In this document: positions 42,600 to 51,826 of the stretch, one piece after another
How the letters are laid out: every line of letters begins with the position of its first letter
How positions within the stretch are numbered: position 1 is the stretch's first letter
Origin: Streptomyces sp. NBC_01224
GTDB lineage: Bacteria; Actinomycetota; Actinomycetes; Streptomycetales; Streptomycetaceae
NCBI RefSeq assembly: GCF_036002945.1
Contig: NZ_CP108529.1
Coordinates: 930,001 to 994,000 of the forward strand
DNA: 64,000 nt
Reading direction: 5' to 3'
The notes under the pieces: model-generated
The model's input: the letters and a program-made list of their open reading frames with translations, nothing else
Databases searched by the model: none
Told to the model about the DNA's origin: nothing
Program-made: the position numbers and the translations under genes

Positions 42600-45032
42600 G
42601 TGAACCTCAGCAGAAGAACCCTTCTGGCGGCGAGCAGCGCCACGGCCGTCACAGCCGCGACGACGCTCATGACGTCGGCCGGCGCCGCGCACGCGCGGCC
42701 CATCGCGGCCGCATCCGCCGAAGCCGCGGTGACCGCCGACTTCGACACCCTCCTCCGGCGGGCCGAAACGCTGCTCACCGGCGGCGAGTTCGACCCGGCC
42801 GACACCGACTTCACAGCGGCGCTCGCCGCCCTGTCCACCACGGCCAAGGGGCTCTGGGACGCCCTCGACCGCGGCGCCGGACGGACCGCGCTCTGGCCCG
42901 ACCTCGCACCGCTCACCGACCCGGGCAACTTCGGTCAGAGCTACACCCGGCTGCGCACGATCGCGGTCGCCTGGGCGACCGAGGGCACCTCCCTCGCCGG
43001 GAGCACGGAGGTGGCGGACGCCCTCGTGGCCGCGCTGCGCTTCACGTACGACACCGCGTACAACCCGGCCAAGCGCGAGACCGGCAACTGGTGGTTCTGG
43101 GAGATCGGCGCCCCGCGTGCCCTGATGGACTGCTCCGTCATCCTCCGCGACCGGCTTCCCGCAGGCGATCTGACGGACTATCTGTCGGTCGTCGACCGGT
43201 TCTGCCCGGACGCGGACCGTCGTACCAACTCCCCCTCGCTCGCGGAGACCGGCGCGAACCGCACCGACAAGGCAGTCATCGTGGCGCTGCGCGGGCTGCT
43301 GGGGCAGGACACCGCCAAGCTCGTCTCCGCCCGTGACGCGCTCTCCGATGTCCGCGACACGGGTCGCAACAGCCTTTTCCGTTACACGAGTTCGGGTGAC
43401 GGCTTCTACGAGGACGGTTCGTTCGTCCAGCACGACGACGTCGCCTACACCGGTTCGTACGGCATCGTGCTGCTCAATGGCACGGCCTATCTGCTGGCGC
43501 TGCTGGCGGGCTCCGAGTGGGCGGTCGCCGACCCGAAGGTGTCGGTGATGTACGAGGCCGTCGAGCGGACCTTCGCCCCGGTGATCTTCGACGGGCTGAT
43601 GATGGACTCGGTGCGCGGCCGGGCGATCTCCCGGGAACGCGCCGGTGACCACCGCGACGGTGCGACGGCCATCGCCGCGATCCTGCTCCTCGCGTCCGGC
43701 GCGCCCGCCGAGTACGCGGGGCGCTGGCGGGCGCTGGTCAAAGGGTGGCTGACCCGAAACCGCACCACTCCCTTCACGGCTCTTGCGACGCTTCCCCAGC
43801 TCGCCCTGGCGAAAGCCGTCCTGAACGACCGGACGGTGAAGGCCGAGGCTCGTACGACCGGCAGCTTCGTCTTCGCCGACATGGACCGCGTCGTGCACCG
43901 CCGTCCCGGCTGGGCCTGCGCGCTGTCGCTTTCATCGAAGCGGATCTCGGCGTACGAGGCGGGCAACGGCGAGAATCTGCACGGCTGGTACACCGGCGAC
44001 GGCATGACGTATCTGTACGACGGCGACGACCTGGGGCAGTTCAACGACGGCTTCTGGCCCACCGTCGATCCGTACCGGCTCCCCGGCACCACGGTCGACA
44101 CCCGGCAGCGGACCGATCTCGGCACGGGCGCCGGCACGTCCACCTACCGTCCGACGAACGCCGTCGCGGGCGGGGCCGTGCTGGACGGCCGGTACGGAGC
44201 CGCCGCGATGGAGGTGATCGGCGCCCAGGGAACCACCCTGCGGGCGAAGAAATGCTGGTTCCTGCTGGACAACGCGGTGATCGCGCTCGGCTCGGGCATC
44301 ACCGCGAGCGACGGTCGGCCGGTGGAGACGATCGTCGAGAACCGCAACCTCGGCACGGACGGCGGTAACCGGCTGCTGATCGACGGGATCCGTCAGCCCG
44401 TCGAACAGGGCTGGGCCGAGGACTTCGGCCGAGCACGATGGGCACACGTCGACGGCGTGGGCGGCTATGTCTTCCCTGAGGGGACCGCCCTGCACGCCCT
44501 GCGGGAGCAGCGCACCGGCACCTGGCGGGCCATCGACACCGGGGCGGACACGGGCGGCAGCACCGATCCGGTCACCCGCCGCTATCTCACGCTCCGGGTC
44601 GATCACGGCATCTCCCCCACCGACGCCCGGTACGCCTATGTGCTGCTGCCCGGCGCATCGGCGGCGGCGACCGCGGTCTGGTCGCACTCCCGGCCGGTCC
44701 GGATCGTCGCCAACGACGCCACCGCGCAGGCCGTGGAGGTGCGCCGGGCGGGACTGACCGCGGTGAACTTCTGGGGCGCCGGGACCGCGGCCGGGATCAC
44801 GGCCTCCGGTCCGGCATCGGTGCTCGTGCAGCGCCGGGGCGGACACGTCTGCGTCGCGGTCGCCGACCCGGGCCGGACGCTCACCACGCTCTCGGTCGAG
44901 CTGCCGTTCCACGTACGGTCGGTGGTGGACGCCGATGACACGGTGAGCCTCGCCCCGGGCCGCAGGCCCGTACTCACCGTCGCCGTCGGCGGCTCGCGCG
45001 GCCACACCCACCGAGCCGAACTCATCCAGTAA
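42600..45032 (+). CDS. exported polysaccharide lyase family 8 (hyaluronate/chondroitin/xanthan lyase type)
   Basis: An 810-residue lyase that cuts uronate-containing polysaccharides by beta-elimination. The Tat signal is LSRRTLLAASSATAVTAATT, cut near AHA-RPI. The alpha/alpha-toroid part has NWWFWEIGAPRALMDCSVIL and TGANRTDKAV; the catalytic set is N220, H278 and Y287 (FVQHDDVAYTGSYG), with the nine-residue His-Tyr distance of PL8 enzymes. The beta-sandwich C-part (GENLHGWYTGDGMTYLYDGD, WFLLDNAVIALGSGI) follows. GTG 42600 follows GGAGACAAGGAG. Whether the polymer is hyaluronan, chondroitin or xanthan cannot be told from this. Confidence 0.93.
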   Translation: MNLSRRTLLAASSATAVTAATTLMTSAGAAHARPIAAASAEAAVTADFDTLLRRAETLLTGGEFDPADTDFTAALAALSTTAKGLWDALDRGAGRTALWPDLAPLTDPGNFGQSYTRLRTIAVAWATEGTSLAGSTEVADALVAALRFTYDTAYNPAKRETGNWWFWEIGAPRALMDCSVILRDRLPAGDLTDYLSVVDRFCPDADRRTNSPSLAETGANRTDKAVIVALRGLLGQDTAKLVSARDALSDVRDTGRNSLFRYTSSGDGFYEDGSFVQHDDVAYTGSYGIVLLNGTAYLLALLAGSEWAVADPKVSVMYEAVERTFAPVIFDGLMMDSVRGRAISRERAGDHRDGATAIAAILLLASGAPAEYAGRWRALVKGWLTRNRTTPFTALATLPQLALAKAVLNDRTVKAEARTTGSFVFADMDRVVHRRPGWACALSLSSKRISAYEAGNGENLHGWYTGDGMTYLYDGDDLGQFNDGFWPTVDPYRLPGTTVDTRQRTDLGTGAGTSTYRPTNAVAGGAVLDGRYGAAAMEVIGAQGTTLRAKKCWFLLDNAVIALGSGITASDGRPVETIVENRNLGTDGGNRLLIDGIRQPVEQGWAEDFGRARWAHVDGVGGYVFPEGTALHALREQRTGTWRAIDTGADTGGSTDPVTRRYLTLRVDHGISPTDARYAYVLLPGASAAATAVWSHSRPVRIVANDATAQAVEVRRAGLTAVNFWGAGTAAGITASGPASVLVQRRGGHVCVAVADPGRTLTTLSVELPFHVRSVVDADDTVSLAPGRRPVLTVAVGGSRGHTHRAELIQ

Positions 45033-45069
45033 TCCACCCCTTCGCACCCCTTCCAGGAGCAGCACCACC

Positions 45070-46980
45070 ATGTCCGTCGCACCGCATCTGCAACTGCCGC
45101 CGCCCGACCGGATCCTGTCCTCCCGTACCGGCTGGACCCGGGCCCACTGGGAGGCCACAGCCGACCGGATGCTGGACGCGTTGGTGCCGTACGCGACACC
45201 CGGCTATGCGCAGTACCGCCTGCCCGGCCGTAACAGCTGGTCGGGGGTCGTCTCGGACGGTCTGGAAGGATTTGCCCGGTCGTTCCTGCTCGCCGCCTGC
45301 CGGATCGCGGGCGCGGGCGGGGCGGTCGACCCCGCATTGATCGAGCGGTACACGGCGGGCCTGGCCGCGGGCACGGACCCCGGGAGCGGTGAGTCCTGGC
45401 CGCGGCTGACGGACTGTTCGCAGCAGATGGTGGAGGCGGCGTCGGTCGCGGTCGCACTGCACGAGACCCGGCCGTGGATCTGGGACCGGCTGGACGCCCG
45501 GGTCCAGCAGCGGGTCGTCGACTGGTTCTCCGGGTTCGTCGGCGGGCGTACCTGGGACAACAACTGGCGGCTCTTCCAGGTGGTGTCCGAGCAGTTCCTC
45601 GCCTCGGTCGGCGCCCCGTACAGCCGCTCCGACATCGAGAGCAATCTGGACAGGATCGAGGACTGGTACGTCGGTGACGGCTGGTACACCGACGGCGACG
45701 GCCGGAACTTCGACTACTACATCGGCTGGGCCATGCATCTGTACCCGCTGCTGTGGTCGCGGATCGCGGGCGCCGACGACGGGGGCAGGACCGAGGTCTA
45801 CCGGCAGCGGCTCAGCCGGTTCCTGGAGGACTACCCGCACTTCTTCGGCTCCGACGGTGCGCCGGTCCACCAGGGCCGTTCCCTGACGTACCGGTTCGCC
45901 GCTCTCGCACCGGTGTGGATGGGGGCGCTGGCCGACTGCACCCCGCTCGCGCCGGGGCTCACTCGCCGGCTCGCCTCGGGCACGATGCGGCACTTCGCGG
46001 AGCGCGGTGTGCCGGACGAGCGGGGGCTGCTGACACTCGGCTGGTACGACACGTTCCTGCCGAGCACCCAGCCCTACTCCGGTCCCGCCTCACCGTACTG
46101 GGCGAGCAAGGGATTCCTCGGGCTGCTGCTCCCGGCGGACCATCCGGTGTGGACGGCACGGGAACTCCCGCTGCCCGTCGAGGAGTCCGACCAGTACACC
46201 GCGCTGCCCGCACCCGGCTGGCTGCTGCACGGCACCCGCGACGACGGCATCGTGCGGCTGATCAATCACGGCAGCGACCACAATCCGCCGTACGACGGGG
46301 CGGCCGACCCGTCCGAGGGTGGCGACGATCCGCACTACGCGAAGTTCGCCTACTCGACGGCGACTGCCCCCGAAGCCGCCCCGCACGCCGTGACACGCTC
46401 CATCGACGGCCATCTGGCACTCGTCGCCCCGGACGGCACCCCGTCGCTGCGACGCCGGATCCATCCACTGCGCTGCGAGGACCGCGTCGCCGCTTCCTGG
46501 TACGCGGCCCGGCTGCCCGGTGACGATCAGCCGTACCGGATCGAGACGACGAGTGTGCTGCACGGCGCGTGGGAGATCCGGGTGCACCGGGTCGAAGCGC
46601 CCGAGGGTGCGGTGGTGCGGGAGGGGGGTCACGCGGTGGCTCATGCGCAGAACCCGTTCGCCCTGTCGGGTCCCGACTGGGCGCTCGCCCGTACGGCCGA
46701 CGGTCTGAGCAGCGCCCTGATCGCGCTGTACGGCTGGGACGGTGGCGCTGAAGGGGCCGCTGTGGCGCGTGACGTCCAGTCCAATGCGTACGGACCGCGT
46801 TCCGCGATCCCGTATCTGCGCAGCGGACCGCACCCGGGCGGGCAAAGCATCCATGTATCGCTGGTCGCCCTCTCCCGGGACACCGTTCATCCGGAGGCGC
46901 TGCGCGACTCGGTGCGGGTACGAGCGGGTGCGGACTCGGTGGTGCTGACATTCCTGGACGGTACGACGGTCGAGGTCTGA
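45070..46980 (+). CDS. DUF2264 domain protein
   Basis: A 636-residue protein without signal peptide, starting at ATG 45070 after CCAGGAGCAGC. The DUF2264 part (residues about 15-370) has EGFARSFLLAACRIAGAGGA, WDNNWRLFQVVSEQFLASVG, WYTDGDGRNFDYYIGWAMHL, GRSLTYRFAALAPVWMGALA, TLGWYDTFLPSTQPYSGPAS. A beta-rich C-terminal part follows. Members are thought to be alpha/alpha-barrel proteins related to unsaturated glucuronyl hydrolases and often neighbour polysaccharide lyases. Its place right after PL8 suggests it handles the unsaturated oligosaccharides inside the cell, after import. Activity is inferred. Confidence 0.85.
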   Translation: MSVAPHLQLPPPDRILSSRTGWTRAHWEATADRMLDALVPYATPGYAQYRLPGRNSWSGVVSDGLEGFARSFLLAACRIAGAGGAVDPALIERYTAGLAAGTDPGSGESWPRLTDCSQQMVEAASVAVALHETRPWIWDRLDARVQQRVVDWFSGFVGGRTWDNNWRLFQVVSEQFLASVGAPYSRSDIESNLDRIEDWYVGDGWYTDGDGRNFDYYIGWAMHLYPLLWSRIAGADDGGRTEVYRQRLSRFLEDYPHFFGSDGAPVHQGRSLTYRFAALAPVWMGALADCTPLAPGLTRRLASGTMRHFAERGVPDERGLLTLGWYDTFLPSTQPYSGPASPYWASKGFLGLLLPADHPVWTARELPLPVEESDQYTALPAPGWLLHGTRDDGIVRLINHGSDHNPPYDGAADPSEGGDDPHYAKFAYSTATAPEAAPHAVTRSIDGHLALVAPDGTPSLRRRIHPLRCEDRVAASWYAARLPGDDQPYRIETTSVLHGAWEIRVHRVEAPEGAVVREGGHAVAHAQNPFALSGPDWALARTADGLSSALIALYGWDGGAEGAAVARDVQSNAYGPRSAIPYLRSGPHPGGQSIHVSLVALSRDTVHPEALRDSVRVRAGADSVVLTFLDGTTVEV

Positions 46981-47063
46981 AGACGGTCGAGGTCGCGTCG
47001 TGGTCAAAAGGCCTGATCGCGGTCGAAGCCCGTTCACGGACCGGCCTGCTGGGAACCGCCCGG

Positions 47064-47651
47064 TCAGATCCCGATGCTGCTGTCCTCCCGCCGATGCAGG
47101 TGGCCGACGAGTTCCTGCGCCAGCGACTTGATCGTGTCGAGCCCTGCCCTGCCCCATGCGCGGGGCACGGTGTCGACCGCGCACACGGCGCCCAGGGCGA
47201 TGCCCGTGCGATCGATGAGGGGCGCGCCGAGGTAGGAGCGGATGCCTATTTCGTCGACTACCGGATTTCCGGCGAACCGTGGGTAGTCGCAGACGTCCTC
47301 CAGCACGAGCGCCTTGCGCCGTACGACGACATGCGGGCAGTAGCCGCGGTCAAGGGCCACATACCGGCCGCCGCGGCCGCTGCCCGCGGCCGTTGCGCCC
47401 AGGTCAAAGCCCTTGAGCGTGCCGGCCGGGGTGTGCAGTCCGGCGTGGAACTGCCGGTTCCCGTCGATGAAGTTGACCATCGAGAACGGCACTTCGGTCA
47501 CTTCGGCCACCCGGTCGGCGAAGGCGTCGAAGTTGTCGAACGAGGCATCGGCGCGTTCCCCGAGGCCAAGGGTCCGCAGCCGCTGGGTACGGACGAGGGC
47601 GTCGAGGTCGACAGGCGTGAGCAGCATCCGGCCGCCGACATGCAGGGTCAC
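47064..47651 (-). CDS. GAF domain protein, last gene of conservon 1
   Basis: A 195-residue soluble sensor-type protein. GTG 47651 overlaps the stop of the GTPase gene (GTGA). It holds a single GAF domain (residues about 30-180): DAFADRVAEVTEVPFSMVNF, IDGNRQFHAGLHTPAG, YCPHVVVRRKALVLEDVCDY, RFAGNPVVDEIGIRSYLGAP, TGIALGAVCAVDTVPRAWG. Such free-standing GAF proteins (often binding small molecules or sensing redox/light) recur at the end of some Streptomyces conservons. No output domain is attached, so it presumably acts on the proteins encoded before it. Confidence 0.87.
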   Translation of the reverse strand: MTLHVGGRMLLTPVDLDALVRTQRLRTLGLGERADASFDNFDAFADRVAEVTEVPFSMVNFIDGNRQFHAGLHTPAGTLKGFDLGATAAGSGRGGRYVALDRGYCPHVVVRRKALVLEDVCDYPRFAGNPVVDEIGIRSYLGAPLIDRTGIALGAVCAVDTVPRAWGRAGLDTIKSLAQELVGHLHRREDSSIGI

Positions 47652-48460
47652 GGGTGTGCTCCGAAGCCGGACAAGGGGGCCGGGGCGGAGGTGGCGTTGA
47701 TCAGGTGCTGGACCAGTGTGACCAGTACCCCGGTACCGGAGCTGGCGATCCGGGCGTCGCAGAGCACGACCGGCACGTCCGGCCCCAGGTCGAGCGCGGC
47801 CCGTACTTCCTGGGGCGCGTAGCGGTAGGCGTCGTCGAACTCGTTCACCGCGACGATGAATCCGATGCCGCGCCGTTCGAAGAAGTCGACGGCGGCGAAG
47901 CACTCCGCGAGCCTGCGGGTGTCCGCGATCACGACCGCTCCGAGCGCCCCGTGGGAGAGTTCGTCCCACATGAACCAGAAGCGTTCCTGGCCGGGGGTGC
48001 CGAACAGATAGAGCACGTGCTGCTCGTCGAGCGTGATGCGGCCGAAGTCCATCGCCACGGTGGTGGAGGTCTTGGACTCGATGCCGTCGAGGCTGTCGGT
48101 GGCGGCGCTGACCTGGGTCAGCAGCTCTTCCGTGCTCAGCGGTGCGATTTCGCTGACCGCGCCGACGAAGGTCGTCTTGCCGACGCCGAACCCGCCTGCT
48201 ACCAGCACTTTGAGCGCGACGGGAAAACCTTCGGAGCCACCGGAGTCATGGGCTCCACCGGTTCCGGCGGCTCCACCGGCGTCATGACGGCCACCGAAGA
48301 CATGGGTGTCGCCGGAGCCATAGGCACCACGGGGGTCGCCGTAGCCTTGCAGATGGCGATGTCTTGCGTGGCTTGCGTGGCTTCCGAAGCCTTCGGAGCC
48401 TGCGCTGTTCTCGTACGCGGCGGAGCTGCCGAAGCCATCAGAGCTGTCGTCGTAAGCCAT
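47648..48460 (-). CDS. conservon GTPase (CvnD-like) with long N-terminal extension
   Basis: A 270-residue small GTPase. ATG 48460 follows GGAGG; the gene overlaps the DUF742 gene by 23 bases. The G1 loop is G89-GFGVGKT96. Others: TTVAMDFGRITLDEQ (G2/G3 region), LFGTPGQERFWFMWDEL (DxxG replaced by GTPGQ), VAVNEFDD (G4-like). Residues 1-78 are a Gly/Ser/His-rich, low-complexity leader (GFGSSAAYENSAGSEGFGSH), absent from the second conservon GTPase in this window. CvnD proteins are thought to switch with the sensor-like CvnA and roadblock CvnB at the membrane. Confidence 0.9.
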   Translation of the reverse strand: MAYDDSSDGFGSSAAYENSAGSEGFGSHASHARHRHLQGYGDPRGAYGSGDTHVFGGRHDAGGAAGTGGAHDSGGSEGFPVALKVLVAGGFGVGKTTFVGAVSEIAPLSTEELLTQVSAATDSLDGIESKTSTTVAMDFGRITLDEQHVLYLFGTPGQERFWFMWDELSHGALGAVVIADTRRLAECFAAVDFFERRGIGFIVAVNEFDDAYRYAPQEVRAALDLGPDVPVVLCDARIASSGTGVLVTLVQHLINATSAPAPLSGFGAHP

Positions 48461-48815
48461 CGAGCACTGCCTCCAGCAGAGATCGGTCGGTGGGCATGTC
48501 ATGGAAGGCGGGCGGGTGCGCGGTGACTGCCCCGCAGTCCACCAGGTCGGAGACGAGCACCTTGGTGACGACTGCGGGCAGCCGCAGATGGGCGGCGATC
48601 TCGGCCACCGAGGTGGGGCCGCCGCACAGCCCCAGCGCGACGGAGTGCTCGGGACCGAGATGGATCTGCGGCTCGGTCCCGGTGGCCATCACCAGGGAGA
48701 GCAGGTCGAGCACGGTCGTCGGACGGGTACGGCCGTTGCTCACGGTGTACGGGCGGATGAGCCGGCCTGCCGCGTCGTCGAGCAACGGCCCGTCCTGCGG
48801 AACCGACACCCTCAC
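48438..48815 (-). CDS. conservon DUF742 protein (CvnC-like)
   Basis: A 125-residue protein; GTG 48815 overlaps the roadblock stop (GTGA). It shows the DUF742 pattern RLIRPYTVSNGRTRPTTVLD, LLSLVMATG, LCGGPTSVAEIAAHLRLPAV, VTKVLVSDLVDCGAVTAHPP, LLEAVLDGLRRQL, a winged-helix-like fold. It is found as the third gene of every conservon; its action is unclear, probably modulating the GTPase. Confidence 0.92.
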   Translation of the reverse strand: MRVSVPQDGPLLDDAAGRLIRPYTVSNGRTRPTTVLDLLSLVMATGTEPQIHLGPEHSVALGLCGGPTSVAEIAAHLRLPAVVTKVLVSDLVDCGAVTAHPPAFHDMPTDRSLLEAVLDGLRRQL

Positions 48816-49246
48816 AACCCCGCGGCGCTCGATGTCCCGGCCGCTTGTCTCGCCGGAGTCATCAGATAGGGCCGGACGCTCTTGACCAGCATGGTCATCT
48901 CGTAGCCGAGCACCGCCGCGTCCGCCTCGCGGCCGGCGAGAACGGCGAGGCAGGTGCCCGACCCGGCGGTGGAGACGAACAGCAGCGTCGAGTCGAGCTC
49001 GACCACCACCTGTCTTACGTCGCCGCTGTCGCCGAAGCGCGCGCCGGCACTGCGGCCGAGCGAGTACAGGCCGGCGGCCAGCGCCGCCATGTGGTCGGCG
49101 CTGTCGGCGTCCATGCCGTGGAGGGATTTCACCAGCCCGTCGGCGGAGAGGAGGACTGCGCTGCGTGTGTACGGCACGCGCTGGACCAGTCCGCTCAGCA
49201 GCCAGTCGAGGTCCGAGACCTGACCGGACGGCATATCGGTCGCCAT
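48812..49246 (-). CDS. conservon roadblock/LC7 protein (CvnB-like)
   Basis: A 144-residue roadblock fold protein from ATG 49246. It has LDWLLSGLVQRVPYTRSAVL, LSADGLVKSLHGMDADSADH, LAAGLYSLGRSAGARFGDSG and LLFVSTAGSGTCLAVLAGRE. In bacteria such proteins serve as GTPase partners or activating proteins (MglB-like). It starts 7 bases after the sensor-like gene ends. Confidence 0.92.
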   Translation of the reverse strand: MATDMPSGQVSDLDWLLSGLVQRVPYTRSAVLLSADGLVKSLHGMDADSADHMAALAAGLYSLGRSAGARFGDSGDVRQVVVELDSTLLFVSTAGSGTCLAVLAGREADAAVLGYEMTMLVKSVRPYLMTPARQAAGTSSAAGL

Positions 49247-49253
49247 GGTGCAT

Positions 49254-51230
49254 CTACTCCTTGGAGGCATTCGCTTCGAGAGGGTCGGTGGCTGGGGCCG
49301 CGTCCTGATCCAAGGAAGGACCCGGTGCCGGGGACGGGTGGCGCGGTGCGACGGTCGCGACGAGTCCGCGGACCGGCAGCGGTCCGGGCGGGTTCTGGGC
49401 CTGCCAGGTCTGCGGGGCCGCCGTTTCGAGGCTCGTGTCCGGGCCCCGTTCGGTGTCCGCCTCGGATTCGCTCCGGGCCTCCGCGAGTTCGATGCCCCGC
49501 CGGAAGGCTGCCATGAGTCCCGGGTCGTGGAGGGCTTGTTCGTCCTCGGTGCGCGGGGCCGGTGCCTCCCTGAGCTGCGGAACCAGGTGCTCCTGGTGGG
49601 CGCGCCTGGGGAGTTGAGGCCTGCCCATGGTGCCTCGTACGACTCCGGGCTCGGAGTGGAGCGCCGTAGCGGTTTCGTCCGTGCGCCGGATTCCGGGGCG
49701 GGCCTCGGGCGGGGTGGGGCGGTCGAGGCGCTCGGCGCGCAGTGGGAGCGGTGGGGCTTCGCCCTCGCGTCTCGCCTGCTGGGGGGGTTGATGCAGGCGA
49801 AGCGGTTGAGTGGGTACGTACGGCTGCCGGTTGGCGCTCGCCTGCGGGCCCGGTGACGGGCCCGGACCGGCGCCCGGTCCGGGATTCAGGGTCGGGTTCG
49901 GCTTGCGATGGCTTCCGGTGTCGTCCTCGGCCGGCGGACGGTGCACGGGCCCCGGGGGCGGGACCGGCGCCGCGTCGGCCTCGGCCGGAGCGTCCCCGTC
50001 CACGCCCAGCAGGGACTGCGGGAGGACGAGTACGGCCTGCGTGCCTCCATAGATGTTGCTCTGCAGCCTGACCGCGATGCCGTGCCGTCGGGCGAGTGAG
50101 GCGACGACGAACAGGCCGATCCGGCCGTCCTGCAGGAGATGGGACACATTGACCTGGTCGGGGTCGGTGAGCAGGGCGTTCATCCGCTGCTGCTCGTTGC
50201 CCGGCATGCCCAGGCCCCGGTCCTCGACCTCCAGGGCCAGTCCGGCGGTGACCTGCTGGGCACGGAGCAGCACTTGGGTGTGCGGGGCGGAGAACACGGT
50301 GGCGTTCTCCACGAGTTCGGCCAGCAGATGGATCACATCGGCCACGGCGTGTCCGCGCAGCGTACCGTCGATCGGCGGTACCAGTTTGACCCGCGGGTAC
50401 TGCTCCACCTCGGCGATCGCCGAGCGCAGCACCTCGGTCATGGTGACCGGGTTGCTCCACTGGCGCCGGGAGACGGCGCCACCGAGGACGGCGAGGTTCT
50501 CGGCATGCCTGCGGATGCGGGTGGCGAGATGGTCGACGTGGAAGAGACCCTTGAGCAGATCCGGGTCTTCGACCTCGTGCTCCAGCTCGTCGAGCAGCTG
50601 GATCTCTCGGTGTACGAGCGACTGCAGTCGGCGGGCGAGATTGACGAACACCTCGACTTTCTGGTCCTCGCCGGTGTGGTCGGAGAGCCGGGACGCCTGC
50701 ATGACCGCGGCCACGGCAACTTCCTGCTGGCGGCCGAGTTCCTGCGCAAGCAGCTCGAAGGCGTCGCTGCCGGGTGCGGCGGGCCGCGCGGGCCTGCGTG
50801 CGGGCACGGGCTCGCCGTTGCGGAGCTGTTCCACCACCCGCTGAAGTTCGGCCTGGCCCTGTGCGCTGGCGCGGCGGAGCGCCAGGCAGCGGCCGAAGAC
50901 GGTGGTGGCGACTCGGTTGGCGGCCAAGTACGCGGCCAGCACGGAGGCGACGGACAGTGCACCGGCCCCGCCCAGCGCGGTCCACAGTTCGGTGGAGGGC
51001 CGGGCTCCGGTGGAGCGGACGGTGAAGATGACCGCTGCGGCTCCGCTCAGCACGGCGGCGACGGTCGGCAGCACCGCGGTGCGCAGGAGTTGGGGGCGTA
51101 TACGCGCTTCGGAGGATGGCTGGACGGCACGCGGCCTGGCCGTGGCCGAGTGGGAACGGGCACCCGGTCGGCCGTGCCGTCCGCCCTCTCGGCGTTCCGG
51201 TCGCGCTTCGGGTGCGCGAAGTTGAGACAT
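49254..51230 (-). CDS. conservon histidine-kinase-like sensor (CvnA-like)
   Basis: A 658-residue membrane protein from ATG 51230 (GAGGAC upstream). Two spans lie near the N-terminus (LLRTAVLPTVAAVLSGAAAV IFTV; ALGGAGALSVASVLAAYLA). A long helical part with AVMQASRLSDHTGEDQKVEV follows, then a HATPase domain (residues about 330-445): HLLAELVENATVFSAPHTQV, LALEVEDRGLGMPGNEQQRM, GLFVVASLARRHGIAVRLQS. No phospho-acceptor His box is obvious. The last about 200 residues are a Pro-rich, low-complexity tail (PPPGPVHRPPAE, GAGPGPSPGPQASANRQPYV). Conservon A proteins are usually not classical two-component kinases; no response regulator is nearby. Confidence 0.9.
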   Translation of the reverse strand: MSQLRAPEARPERREGGRHGRPGARSHSATARPRAVQPSSEARIRPQLLRTAVLPTVAAVLSGAAAVIFTVRSTGARPSTELWTALGGAGALSVASVLAAYLAANRVATTVFGRCLALRRASAQGQAELQRVVEQLRNGEPVPARRPARPAAPGSDAFELLAQELGRQQEVAVAAVMQASRLSDHTGEDQKVEVFVNLARRLQSLVHREIQLLDELEHEVEDPDLLKGLFHVDHLATRIRRHAENLAVLGGAVSRRQWSNPVTMTEVLRSAIAEVEQYPRVKLVPPIDGTLRGHAVADVIHLLAELVENATVFSAPHTQVLLRAQQVTAGLALEVEDRGLGMPGNEQQRMNALLTDPDQVNVSHLLQDGRIGLFVVASLARRHGIAVRLQSNIYGGTQAVLVLPQSLLGVDGDAPAEADAAPVPPPGPVHRPPAEDDTGSHRKPNPTLNPGPGAGPGPSPGPQASANRQPYVPTQPLRLHQPPQQARREGEAPPLPLRAERLDRPTPPEARPGIRRTDETATALHSEPGVVRGTMGRPQLPRRAHQEHLVPQLREAPAPRTEDEQALHDPGLMAAFRRGIELAEARSESEADTERGPDTSLETAAPQTWQAQNPPGPLPVRGLVATVAPRHPSPAPGPSLDQDAAPATDPLEANASKE

Positions 51231-51826
51231 CAGTGTCCTCGGTACGTGGGGCACCAGGAATCGGCGTTCATGCGGTGGCACCTACGGTGGTCGGTCAGGC
51301 TGGGTTCATCGGTCGGGCAGGCTCGAAAGATATGAGCCCACCGTTAATCACCGAACACACACGGTAGTCGCCAGTCACGCAGGTGCGACGGGCAGTTGTC
51401 GAACTTGCCCGCCATCCGTCCCGCTCTGGTATGACCTCTCGCACAAGAGACCGATCACTCCAAATTGACACCTGGTCGACGGAGACCCGAACGGCCTACG
51501 GGAGCGAACCGTCCGTTCCCTCGGTACGGCGCCAGGGGTGTGCGATCGGGGCAGCCACGGCCCGCCACCAGGGATCGACGGGAAGCGTTCCCGCGGGCTC
51601 GAAGGGCTCGCCCGGCCCGGAACTTCCGGCCCCGGACGATACCGGGCGTGCAGGGCCGGCGCGGACGTCGACCATGCGAAGACACGGGTCTCAGAGACCG
51701 TTCGCCGCTTGAGTCGCACCGTGCCGCTCCTGCCGGATCACCCCAGATCTTGACAAGTCCCTTTGTGCTAGCGCCAGATGGAACTCTCAGGGCAGTCGAC
51801 ACGGACGGCGCCCGCTCGGAGTAAAG
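51231..51826. other. 600-bp divergent intergenic region
   Basis: It separates conservon 1 from the two-gene unit at 51827. No conserved frame is present. A TTGACA at 51750-51755 could be a -35 box for the rightward gene, but a matching -10 is weak. AT-richer sequence at 51320-51370 lies ahead of the sensor-like gene. I see no RNA gene. Confidence 0.45.

Noticed and set aside
51750-51779. Promoter TTGACA with a -10 near 51773
   Set aside because: The best -10 candidates at 17-18 bases (GCCAGA, CCAGAT) fit poorly.
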